15,712 bases of DNA, from the NCBI GenBank assembly GCA_031552825.1, contig JAVBMD010000028.1:1-15712 (forward strand). The letters are read 5' to 3'. Numbering within the stretch: the stretch's first letter is position 1; each line of letters opens with the position of its first letter. Position numbers and translations under genes: made by a program. The notes under the pieces were generated by a model. That model was not told the origin of the DNA, did no database searches, and worked only from the letters and a program-made list of their open reading frames with translations. Below are positions 6,335 through 12,812 of this stretch, in pieces. Source of the DNA: WQXF01 sp031552825 (GTDB lineage Bacteria > Bacillota > Clostridia > Christensenellales > Aristaeellaceae).

Positions 6335-7354
6335 TCAGGCGGCTTTCTTCATTTTGCCGCGCAGCGCCGGGATCAGGATCTGCACCAGCACCGCTACCAG
6401 TAGGATGAAGCCCTTGATGGTATCGTTGATGAGCGCGTCGAAGCCCAGCGAGGCGATGATCTTGTCGATGATGGTATACGACATGGCGCCGAACATCACG
6501 CCCAGCAGCTTGCCCTTGCCGCCGCTCATGCTGATGCCGCCGATGACCACCGCCGCGATGGCGTACATCTCCACGCTCTTGCCCAGCGTGGCGGCGTCCG
6601 CCGCGCCGTTCATCGCCAAGTTCAAAAAGGTGGCCACGCCGCACAGCACGCCGGTAATCACGAACACCATTACCCGCGTCCAGCCGACATTGATGCCCGC
6701 CAGATGCGCGGCCTTCTCGTTGCTGCCGATGGCGTAGACCGTCTTGCCGAACTTGGTGGAGGTGCTGATGAACACGATCACCACCATGATGGCGATAAAC
6801 ACCAGCCCGACCACCGGGATCAGATCGAATACCTTGTACTGGCCGAAGCCGTAGAAACCCTTGTAGGTATCCAGCGTCGCGTCGAGCTTATAGATCGACT
6901 GGCGCACCACCGTGCGCAGATAGTAGAGCGCAACGGAGCGGTAGATCATCATCGTGGACAGCGTGACGATGAAGGCGGGCATCTTGACCAAGCCGACCAG
7001 CACGCCGTTGAAAAAACCCAGCAGGCAGCCGCCGACCAGCGCGAAGAGCAACGTGAGCAAGGGGCTGTTGGTGGCGTTGAACACCACGGCGGACAGGCCG
7101 CCGATCAGCGCCATGATGGAACCCACCGACAGATCGATGCCGCCGGTGATGATGACCAGCCCCATGCCAAAGGCGACGATGCCCACGATGGTAGAATGGC
7201 GCAGGATGTTGAGCACGCCGCTGAGCGTGGTGGCACTGCCGTTGATGATGAGGTACGCGACAAAGATACACAGGAAGATGAGGATAAAGCTGTAGTTGCC
7301 CAGCGTCTTGGTGAAGCTTTTTTTGACGGCGGGAACCGGCGTGGTGTTAACCAT
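6335..7354 (-). CDS. Sugar ABC transporter permease, RbsC/MglC/XylH family
   Basis: 339-residue integral membrane protein that forms the channel of a ribose/galactose-type importer, working as a homodimer or with the double ATPase. The N-terminus KTLGNYSFILIFLCIFVAY opens the first of about eight to ten membrane helices. The family signature GMGLVIITGGIDLSVGSIMA is clear, as are FNGVLVGLVKMPAFIVTLS, FGKTVYAIGSNEKAAHLAG (the coupling loop for the ATPase) and AAVVIGGISMSGGKGKLLG near the C-terminus. It ends in a basic tail. The start at 7354 is chosen because GGAGG lies nine bases upstream; another in-frame ATG at 7360 is too close to it. The start overlaps the end of the ATPase gene by eight bases, so translation is coupled. 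It is the last gene of the operon, and only one permease gene is present, as is normal for this family. Confidence 0.96.
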   Translation of the reverse strand: MVNTTPVPAVKKSFTKTLGNYSFILIFLCIFVAYLIINGSATTLSGVLNILRHSTIVGIVAFGMGLVIITGGIDLSVGSIMALIGGLSAVVFNATNSPLLTLLFALVGGCLLGFFNGVLVGLVKMPAFIVTLSTMMIYRSVALYYLRTVVRQSIYKLDATLDTYKGFYGFGQYKVFDLIPVVGLVFIAIMVVIVFISTSTKFGKTVYAIGSNEKAAHLAGINVGWTRVMVFVITGVLCGVATFLNLAMNGAADAATLGKSVEMYAIAAVVIGGISMSGGKGKLLGVMFGAMSYTIIDKIIASLGFDALINDTIKGFILLVAVLVQILIPALRGKMKKAA

Positions 7355-8849
7355 GTGCATGCACCTCCGAAGCGTTGATGGCGTTGGTGGCGTAGAGCAT
7401 GACCTGCTCCTCGGTGATCTGGCTTCTTTCGAGGACGGCCTGTATGCCGCCGTGATAGAACACGATGCAGCGGTCGGCAACCTTTTGCACCTCGGGGATT
7501 TCCAGCGTATTGATGAGGATGGTGCTCCCCTGCCGGGCCAGCTCCAGAATCAGCTTATAAATCTCGGCCTTGGCGCCCACGTCGATGCCCTGCGTGGGGT
7601 TATCCAGCAGCAGCACGTCGGCGTCGGTATTGAGCCAGCGCGCGAGGATTACCTTCTGCTGATTGCCGCCGGAAAGCGAGGTAATCAAATCGGCGGCGGA
7701 ATTGGCCTTGATGTCCAGCAGCGCCTTTTTCGCGGTATACTTTTGTTTCTCTTGCGCGCCGGAGATCACCTGCCTGCCGAAGGACAGGGTGAACTCAGAA
7801 ATCGACATGTTGTCAAGCAAGGTAAAGTCGGGGACCACGGAGTTTTCTTTGCGGTTGGCGGGGATCATCGCGATCTTGTTCTTCATCGCGCGGTGAATGT
7901 CGCCGCCGCGCACGGGCTGCCCGCCCACCTTGAGCTCGCCGCCGGTAATGGGCAGCGCGCCGAACAGCGCCTGCAGCATTTCGCTGACGCCCGCGCCCTT
8001 CAGCCCCGTAAAGCCGATAACCTCTCCCTTGCGGATGGTCAAATCAATGTTCCGGAAGCCGGGGCCGGACAGCCCTTTCAGCTCCAGAATGGGCTCGCCC
8101 AACGGGCGCGCCTCGTAATAGCCTTGCTCGTAATACTCATTGCCGACCATCATGCGGGTAACGTCCAGCGGCGTGGTCTGCGCGATGAGGCCGGAGCCCA
8201 CCAGCTTGCCGTTGCGCAGCACGGTGTAACAGTCGGCGATTTCAAAGATCTCGTTCATCTTGTGCGAGATAAAGATAAAGGACTTGCCGGAGGCCTTGAG
8301 CCGCCGGACGATGGAGAATAAGTGCTCGATTTCGTTTTCGTTGAGCGCGGTGGTCGGCTCGTCGAGGATCAGCAGCTTGGCGTTGGCAAACAGCGCCTTG
8401 GCGATCTCCAGCAGCTGCTTCTGGCTGGTTTCCAGATCGGACACCATCGCGGTCGGATCGATGTCCACGCCCAGGCTGCCGAACAGCTCGCGGGTTTTCT
8501 GGATCATCGCCTTTTTGTTGAGCGCGCGCAGCGGCGTCAGCAGCTCCTTGCGCAGGAAGATATTTTCGTAAACCTTGAGGTCGTTGAACAGGTTTAGCTC
8601 TTGGTGCACGAAGGCGATGCCCGCGCTTTCCGAGGCCTGCACGGTGTTGTGCTCTAACTGGCGACCATCAAAGGCGATGGCGCCGGAATCCCGGGTATGG
8701 ACGCCCGCAAGGATGTTCATCAGCGTGGACTTCCCCGCGCCGTTCTCGCCCAGCAGCGCGTGTACCTCGCCCGGCTGTACGCTGAACGACACATGATCGA
8801 GCACCGTCACGCCAAAGAAGGCTTTGGAGATGTCGGTCATTTGCAGCAT
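7347..8849 (-). CDS. Sugar ABC transporter double ATP-binding protein, MglA/RbsA family
   Basis: 500 residues with two ATPase domains in tandem, the normal build of this carbohydrate-uptake (CUT2) family. Domain 1: Walker A GENGAGKST (34-42), signature segment LETSQKQLLEIAKAL (139-153), Walker B LLILDEP with Asp163 and Glu164, switch His196. Domain 2: a degenerate Walker A GLKGAGVSE (282-290), a standard signature LSGGNQQKVILARWL (392-406) and Walker B LLLDNPTQGIDVGAK, where Asn417 stands in for the catalytic glutamate. Domain 2 also lacks a switch histidine (TLEIPEV). One competent and one degenerate site are therefore expected. The signature of domain 1 (LETSQ) also departs from LSGGQ, as is usual in the family. 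The start at 8849 has GGAGG seven bases upstream; ATG 8855 is only one base away. It lies 104 bases after the binding-protein gene, separated by a strong hairpin. Confidence 0.97.
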   Translation of the reverse strand: MLQMTDISKAFFGVTVLDHVSFSVQPGEVHALLGENGAGKSTLMNILAGVHTRDSGAIAFDGRQLEHNTVQASESAGIAFVHQELNLFNDLKVYENIFLRKELLTPLRALNKKAMIQKTRELFGSLGVDIDPTAMVSDLETSQKQLLEIAKALFANAKLLILDEPTTALNENEIEHLFSIVRRLKASGKSFIFISHKMNEIFEIADCYTVLRNGKLVGSGLIAQTTPLDVTRMMVGNEYYEQGYYEARPLGEPILELKGLSGPGFRNIDLTIRKGEVIGFTGLKGAGVSEMLQALFGALPITGGELKVGGQPVRGGDIHRAMKNKIAMIPANRKENSVVPDFTLLDNMSISEFTLSFGRQVISGAQEKQKYTAKKALLDIKANSAADLITSLSGGNQQKVILARWLNTDADVLLLDNPTQGIDVGAKAEIYKLILELARQGSTILINTLEIPEVQKVADRCIVFYHGGIQAVLERSQITEEQVMLYATNAINASEVHAHG

Positions 8850-8897
8850 GAGCATTCCTCCTCGCAGCGGGGAAAACCGCTTGCATCATCGTTTACC

Positions 8898-8931
8898 AAG
8901 CGACCCACAGAGTCGCCTCTGTGGGCCGCTT
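8898..8931 (-). other. Intercistronic hairpin with a GNRA-type loop
   Basis: On the minus-strand RNA, AAGCG, then a G, then CCCACAGAG pairs across the loop GCGA with CTCTGTGGG, a U, then CGCTT. That is 14 pairs plus a G-U at the junction, capped by a GNRA tetraloop. It lies between the binding-protein stop and the ATPase start. No U-run follows, so it is more likely a message-stabilising or attenuating structure than a full terminator. The 10-mer CCGCTTGCAT occurs on both sides (8878-8887 and 8926-8935). Confidence 0.65.
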
Positions 8932-8953
8932 GCATAAAGTTTCGGGATTGGGA

Positions 8954-9991
8954 TTACTTGGACAGCGCGTCGCCGAAGCCCTTGAACTGATCGACGTTGG
9001 TCTTGTCAACCACCGCGACGGGAACGACGTGGGTCACGGGTACTTCCTTGCCGTCCATCTTGTCGACCATATCCTGCACCGCGATCATAATCATGCCCGG
9101 ATCGTAGGTGACGGAGAACAGGTCGGCCAGCTTGTCAACCTCGGCGGTGTAATCGTTCTGATGGATGCCCTTGATGACGGAATACATCTCATTCAGACCG
9201 GAGGAAGCGGCCAGATGCACCTTGCCGGAGAGGAAGGCAGCCTTCTTGGCGTCGTCGATATCCGAGCCCTTGAGCGCGTCGAGGATGCCCAGCGCGAGGG
9301 GATCGTCATGGGTGAACACGTACTCGTAGGTGGCGATTTCATCGGGGGTCTTGGACTCCATCCACGCGATGAACAGCGCCTTGCCGTTTTCGCGAGACCA
9401 ACCGGTGTAGTCGGTCATGGTGATGCCCTTGATCTGATCGTCGGTCCAGCCAGCTTCCTTCAGGCCCTTGAAGAAGCCGTCGTTGCGCATCTGCGGCACG
9501 GAGGAGTTGTCGCCGGGGACGATGAGAACCGGCGCGCCGGGCTTGAGGCCGGAGGCCACAAAGCGCTTGGCGGTCTCGTAGCCGATGCCCTCGTTATCGC
9601 CCATGACGGAGGAGACGGCCTTGTCCTTCACGGAGTCGATCACGCGGTCGAACATCACGAACGGAATGCCGCTGTCGGCGACCTTCTGCATCGTGGCTTC
9701 AAGGGTGTTGTCGTGCGGCAGGATGACGATCGAGTTGGCGGATTTGTTCTCGATCACGTCCTCCACCAGCGGGATCTGGGTGGCGCCATCGTTGGCCGGG
9801 ATAACCTTGGCGGTGTACTTGCCAGCGGCGTTGATCTCCGCGGCCTTCTCCTCCGCGTAGGTCAGCACGGCACCGGTCCAGCCATGGTCGGCGTTGGGCA
9901 CCAGAATCACGATATCCGTGGGAGCAGCCAGCGCGGCGGTAGCGCCGAACGCCATCAGGGCAACCAACAGGATAGCCAGAAACTTCTTCAT
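8954..9991 (-). CDS. Sugar-binding protein of the ABC importer (ribose/galactose-binding family)
   Basis: 345-residue periplasmic-binding-protein type 1 family member (Peripla_BP_4) that captures the sugar outside the membrane. The signal peptide MKKFLAILLVALMAFGATA ends in ALA-A, a signal peptidase I site. There is no cysteine, so no lipid anchor, which is unusual for a monoderm binding protein. The mature start IVILVPNADHGWTGAVLTYA is the family pattern where NxxHGW contacts ligand. Further marks are IPANDGATQIPLVEDVIENK, IVILPHDNTLEATMQK, FVMFDRVID and YVFTHDDPLALGILDALKG. AGGAGGGG-like bases (CGGAGGGG) lie about seven bases before the ATG. The gene sits third in the operon, flanked by RNA structures that may raise its message level. 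The ligand cannot be told from sequence; a hexose or glycoside is plausible from the neighbours. Confidence 0.95.
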   Translation of the reverse strand: MKKFLAILLVALMAFGATAALAAPTDIVILVPNADHGWTGAVLTYAEEKAAEINAAGKYTAKVIPANDGATQIPLVEDVIENKSANSIVILPHDNTLEATMQKVADSGIPFVMFDRVIDSVKDKAVSSVMGDNEGIGYETAKRFVASGLKPGAPVLIVPGDNSSVPQMRNDGFFKGLKEAGWTDDQIKGITMTDYTGWSRENGKALFIAWMESKTPDEIATYEYVFTHDDPLALGILDALKGSDIDDAKKAAFLSGKVHLAASSGLNEMYSVIKGIHQNDYTAEVDKLADLFSVTYDPGMIMIAVQDMVDKMDGKEVPVTHVVPVAVVDKTNVDQFKGFGDALSK

Positions 9992-10074
9992 CTTTTTCCC
10001 CTCCGTTTTTTTATTTTACAAGCCGAAGCCCGTAAAGCAAGGGTAAACGCGCGGTAAGCAAGGCAAAGATTTAC

Positions 10075-10139
10075 CGTTTGGAAGACTTCTCGTTTGGAAG
10101 ATTTCCCGTTTAAAAGATTTCCCGTTTGGGAAGCCCTCC
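10075..10139. repeat. 16-bp tandem repeat, four copies
   Basis: Four head-to-tail units at 10075-10090, 10091-10106, 10107-10122 and 10123-10138 follow CGTTTGGAAGATTTCC; a degenerate fifth may precede at 10059. The best unit contains the inverted repeat GGAA-GAT-TTCC. It lies 84 bases upstream of the binding-protein start in the spacer after the oxidoreductase. It could be a protein-binding array or simple slippage repeat; there are no spacers, so it is not CRISPR. Confidence 0.85.
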
Positions 10140-10141
10140 GA

Positions 10142-10256
10142 AGGATCCCTAAGGGCGACCGGAAAGCCCTTAGGTCGTGCCCGCAGGCACGAAATCCTCT
10201 GCGCAAGGGCCTTTCGCCTTGAGAGGCGACCAAAGGGCTTTGCGATCGCCCTTTGG
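10142..10256 (-). other. Densely structured intercistronic RNA, candidate three-way junction plus two hairpins
   Basis: Five perfect pairings are packed into 115 bases between the oxidoreductase and the binding-protein gene. In plus coordinates the arms are 10230-10238 with 10248-10256 (CCAAAGGGC), 10214-10219 with 10224-10229 (TCGCCT), and then a compact junction: outer stem 10142-10146 with 10194-10198 (AGGAT), enclosing 10148-10156 with 10166-10174 (CCTAAGGGC) and 10076-type arm 10176-10181 with 10186-10191 (CGTGCC). Junction linkers are only one or two bases. On the minus-strand RNA the CGUGCC stem is capped by UGCG, a UNCG tetraloop closed by C-G, which points to function as RNA from the operon strand. 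No U-run follows. Confidence 0.6.
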
Positions 10257-10282
10257 AAACCTTCGCAGGCCACCCCAAAAGC

Positions 10283-11437
10283 TTAGTGCTTGATTTCCAC
10301 CCAAGCAGAATTCTTCTTTGCACTCTCAACCACCGCATGCACAAACCGCACCCCGGCCAGCCCATCCTCCACCTTGGGGAAGTCCATTTCCCGCGCGGTG
10401 GGCTGCTTGCCGTCCTTCGTCTTGATGACGGCGCTGATGAAGTTGCGGTACACGTTAGCAAAGCCGACGTACAGCCCCTCGGGATGGCCGGAGGGCAGGC
10501 GGTTGCCCGACGCGGCGTCCTCGGTCAGGTAGCCGGTACCGCGGCTGAGGGTTTGCGGAGGCTTGCCCTTGGGGGTATAGCGCACGTAATCGGGATAGTG
10601 CTGCTCCCACTCCAGCGAACCCTTGTTGCCGTAGATGCGCACGCGCAGGCCGTTGAGGTTGCCGCAGGCGATCTGCGAGCACCAATACGCGCCGTTTGCG
10701 CCGTTCTCATACTCGACGATCATGTTGGCGTTCATATCCAGCGGCTTGCCGAAGGCGTTGGTGGTGGCCAATAGGCGCTTGATGCCGAGGCCGGTGAGGT
10801 AGTGCACGGTGTTCTCGATGTGCGTGCCGATATCGCCCACGCAGTTGGAGATGCCCGCCACCTTCGGGTCACTTCGCCAGCCGGAAAGCTTGGCGGTGCC
10901 GGGATCGTTGTCGCCCAAGGTGTCGATGAGCCACTCCTGCGCGTACTCGGCATTGACGGCGATCACGTCGCCGATCTTCCCGCGCTCGATCATTTCCTTC
11001 ATGACCTTGACCATGGTGTAGCCGGAGTAGCTATAGGTCATGCCGAAGAGCAGGTTCTTTTCCTTGGCCAGCTTGGCCAGTTCCTCGGCCTCCTCCACGG
11101 CGAAGCACAGCGGCTTTTCGCACACCACATGAATGCCGTGCTGCAAGAAGCACTTGGCGATCTCGTAGTGGGTGTTGTTAGGGGTGGTGATACTGACGAA
11201 GGAAACGCCGTCGGGGCGGGCGCTTTCCTTCTCGGCCATCTCGCGGTAGTTCTCGTACACGCGCGACGCGTCCACGCCGTACATCTCGCCGGTTTCGGCG
11301 TTCTCCTGCGGAATGATGCTGAAGCAGCCCGCTACAAGCTGCGCGCGCGGATCAAAGGCGATGGCCTTGCGGTGCACCTCGCCGATAAAGGCGTTCCACG
11401 CGCCGCCGACCATACCGTAAGAAATCTTTTTCGTCAT
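10283..11437 (-). CDS. Gfo/Idh/MocA-family oxidoreductase, probable sugar or glycoside dehydrogenase
   Basis: 384 residues. An N-terminal NAD(P)-binding Rossmann fold opens ISYGMVGGAWNAFIGEVHR; the dinucleotide loop GGAWNA is a variant of GGGxGA. The catalytic lysine is in CEKPL (Lys108), and the second catalytic pair is in GDIGTHIENTVHY (Asp202, His206). The C-terminal sheet contains RVRIYGNKGSLEWEQ and GHPEGLYVGFANVY, marks of a subfamily that, to my recollection, includes glucoside 3-dehydrogenases such as YcjS-like enzymes. ATG 11437 is chosen because AAGGAG lies nine bases upstream; a longer frame from 11473 lacks a ribosome binding site. It starts 43 bases after the TIM-barrel gene and precedes the importer genes. 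The reaction is inferred: NAD-dependent oxidation of a secondary sugar hydroxyl. Substrate and position are unproven; inositol or another polyol is possible. Confidence 0.93.
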   Translation of the reverse strand: MTKKISYGMVGGAWNAFIGEVHRKAIAFDPRAQLVAGCFSIIPQENAETGEMYGVDASRVYENYREMAEKESARPDGVSFVSITTPNNTHYEIAKCFLQHGIHVVCEKPLCFAVEEAEELAKLAKEKNLLFGMTYSYSGYTMVKVMKEMIERGKIGDVIAVNAEYAQEWLIDTLGDNDPGTAKLSGWRSDPKVAGISNCVGDIGTHIENTVHYLTGLGIKRLLATTNAFGKPLDMNANMIVEYENGANGAYWCSQIACGNLNGLRVRIYGNKGSLEWEQHYPDYVRYTPKGKPPQTLSRGTGYLTEDAASGNRLPSGHPEGLYVGFANVYRNFISAVIKTKDGKQPTAREMDFPKVEDGLAGVRFVHAVVESAKKNSAWVEIKH

Positions 11438-11480
11438 GCTTGTACGCTCCTTATATGCCAGAGTTTTTGCCATTGTCGGC

Positions 11481-12473
11481 TCAGTTGGCGATGGCGTCGT
11501 CGAACTTGAAATCGGAGGGCTTGAAGTCGACGCGCTTGACGAAGGCTGCCGCCTCGGTGGCGCCGTCGATGCGATCCATGCCGCTATCCTCCCACTCCAC
11601 CGAGAGAGGACCCTGATAGCCGCCAGCGTTGAGCACGCGGATGATCTCCTCGAAATTCACATCGCCATGCCCCAGCGAGCGGAAGTTCCAGCCGCGGCGC
11701 ATGTCGCCGAAGTCGATGTGCGAGCCGAGCAGGCCGCTGCGGCCGTCGAGGGTGACGGCGGCGTCCTTCATGTGTACGTGGTACACGCGGTCGATGAAAT
11801 CGGCCAAGAACAGGTGCGGCTTGATGCCCTGCCACTGCAGGTGGCTGGGATCGAAATTGAGGCCGAACTCCGGACGGTCGGCAAAGCACGCCAGCAAGCG
11901 CTTGGTGGAGTAATAATCGAAGGCGATCTCTCCGGGATGCACTTCCAGCGCGTACTTGATGCCGTGCTTTTTAAATTCATCGAGGATCGGCGACCACAGG
12001 CGCACGATCTCGGCAAAGCCTTCGGCGACCATTTGCTCGGTGGTCTGCGGGAAGGAGTAAAGCCACTTCCAGATCGGCGAACCGGTGAAGCTGGTGACGA
12101 CCTCTGCGCCCAGCTTTTTGGCGACGGCAGGCGCCTTCATCATTGTGTCGGTCGCCCACTTGCGGATGCCTTCGGGATTGTTGGCCACCGCGGCGGGGGC
12201 AAAGTTGTTCAGGCGAACGTCGGGCGCGTCGCCGACGCACTGTCCGATGATATGCGTGGCGATGGCTTTGCAGATCAAGCCGTGCTTCTTAAGCGTATCC
12301 AGCAGGTACTGTACATAGGCATCGTCGACGTAGGCCTTATCGATGTCCACGCCATGCCCCCAGCAGGCGATCTCCAGACCGTCGTACCCCATCTTCTTGG
12401 CCAGTGCACACAGTTCGTCAAAGGGGATATCCGCCCATTGGCAGGTGCACAACGTTACAGGTCTCTTTCCCAT
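11481..12473 (-). CDS. Xylose-isomerase-like TIM-barrel enzyme (AP_endonuc_2 family), sugar isomerase/epimerase/lyase
   Basis: 330-residue TIM barrel of the AP endonuclease 2/xylose isomerase-like superfamily. Strand-end motifs supply a typical metal site: Glu177 in ALEVHPGE, Asp208 in NFDPSHLQWQG, His234 in YHVHMKDA and Glu293 in SVEWEDSG. The start MGKRPVTLCTCQWADIPFDE and MGYDGLEIACWGHG fit the family's first two strands. GAAGGAGG lies nine bases before the ATG. It is the first gene of the operon, behind a leader of about 165 bases. Members of this family are often labelled sugar phosphate isomerase, but no kinase is in this operon. Next to a Gfo/Idh/MocA dehydrogenase it more probably acts on a free keto sugar or keto-glycoside, as YcjR and C-deglycosylation enzymes do. 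The small partner protein of C-deglycosylases is not seen. Confidence 0.9.
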   Translation of the reverse strand: MGKRPVTLCTCQWADIPFDELCALAKKMGYDGLEIACWGHGVDIDKAYVDDAYVQYLLDTLKKHGLICKAIATHIIGQCVGDAPDVRLNNFAPAAVANNPEGIRKWATDTMMKAPAVAKKLGAEVVTSFTGSPIWKWLYSFPQTTEQMVAEGFAEIVRLWSPILDEFKKHGIKYALEVHPGEIAFDYYSTKRLLACFADRPEFGLNFDPSHLQWQGIKPHLFLADFIDRVYHVHMKDAAVTLDGRSGLLGSHIDFGDMRRGWNFRSLGHGDVNFEEIIRVLNAGGYQGPLSVEWEDSGMDRIDGATEAAAFVKRVDFKPSDFKFDDAIAN

Positions 12474-12640
12474 TACAGCAGCCTCCTTCGTTATGTTTCA
12501 TTTTCACAAGTCCGCGGCGACTGGCCGCCGGACATAGCATGCCGGAAAACAGAGGAAAGGTTTGCTGAAAACGTGCCGCGCGCCTCATGTGCGCGAGCAC
12601 ATTCAATTTCCCGCCGCATACAAAGCAGCGTTATTCTCTA
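12474..12640 (-). other. Structured leader of the sugar operon
   Basis: About 165 bases of untranslated leader follow the predicted start point near 12639. It can form a GC-rich hairpin with arms 12511-12518 and 12524-12532 (one bulge) close to the ribosome binding site, and a second with arms 12573-12581 and 12591-12600 (GTGC and GCGC paired with GCGC and GCAC). No known riboswitch was recognised and no terminator U-run is present. Confidence 0.4.
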
Positions 12641-12645
12641 CGCAA

Positions 12646-12675
12646 ATTGTATCACGCGCGTCCTTGCGTTGTCAA
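12646..12675 (-). promoter_or_regulatory. Sigma-A promoter of the sugar operon
   Basis: On the minus strand TTGACA (12670-12675) is followed by 18 bases and TACAAT (12646-12651). It is the only good promoter in the divergent gap and precedes the TIM-barrel gene. The spacer holds the 8-bp palindrome ACGCGCGT. No downstream promoter of similar quality was found in the operon, so it probably drives all five genes. Confidence 0.8.
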
Positions 12676-12751
12676 CCTCGCGCTTTGTCCGATTCCTGCG
12701 AGCGGCGCTTGTTTATCTATGCTTCCGGCGCGCGCTGTGACAATATTTCTA

Positions 12752-12780
12752 CTGGATTTTATGCGCGAATTTGCTATAAT
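12752..12780 (+). promoter_or_regulatory. Extended -10 promoter of the amino-acid permease
   Basis: TGCTATAAT at 12772-12780 is a perfect extended -10. The -35 at the right distance (CTGGAT, 12752-12757) is weak, which extended -10 promoters tolerate. The start point would be near 12787, about 26 bases before the GTG start. Confidence 0.75.
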
Positions 12781-12812
12781 AAGCCAAGGTAAAACTGTAG
12801 GAGGCGAAAGGC

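Noticed and set aside
10075..10139. CRISPR-like reading of the 16-bp repeats
   Set aside because: Units are short, directly adjoining and without spacers; no cas genes are present.
11438..11473. Longer N-terminus (12 more residues) for the oxidoreductase
   Set aside because: AAGGAG lies inside this stretch, nine bases before ATG 11437, and the family starts directly at the Rossmann strand.
12566..12579. Possible catabolite-control (cre) site TGAAAACGTGCCGC in the sugar-operon leader
   Set aside because: Only the first half matches the cre consensus; the second half has lost the required bases, so it is not called.
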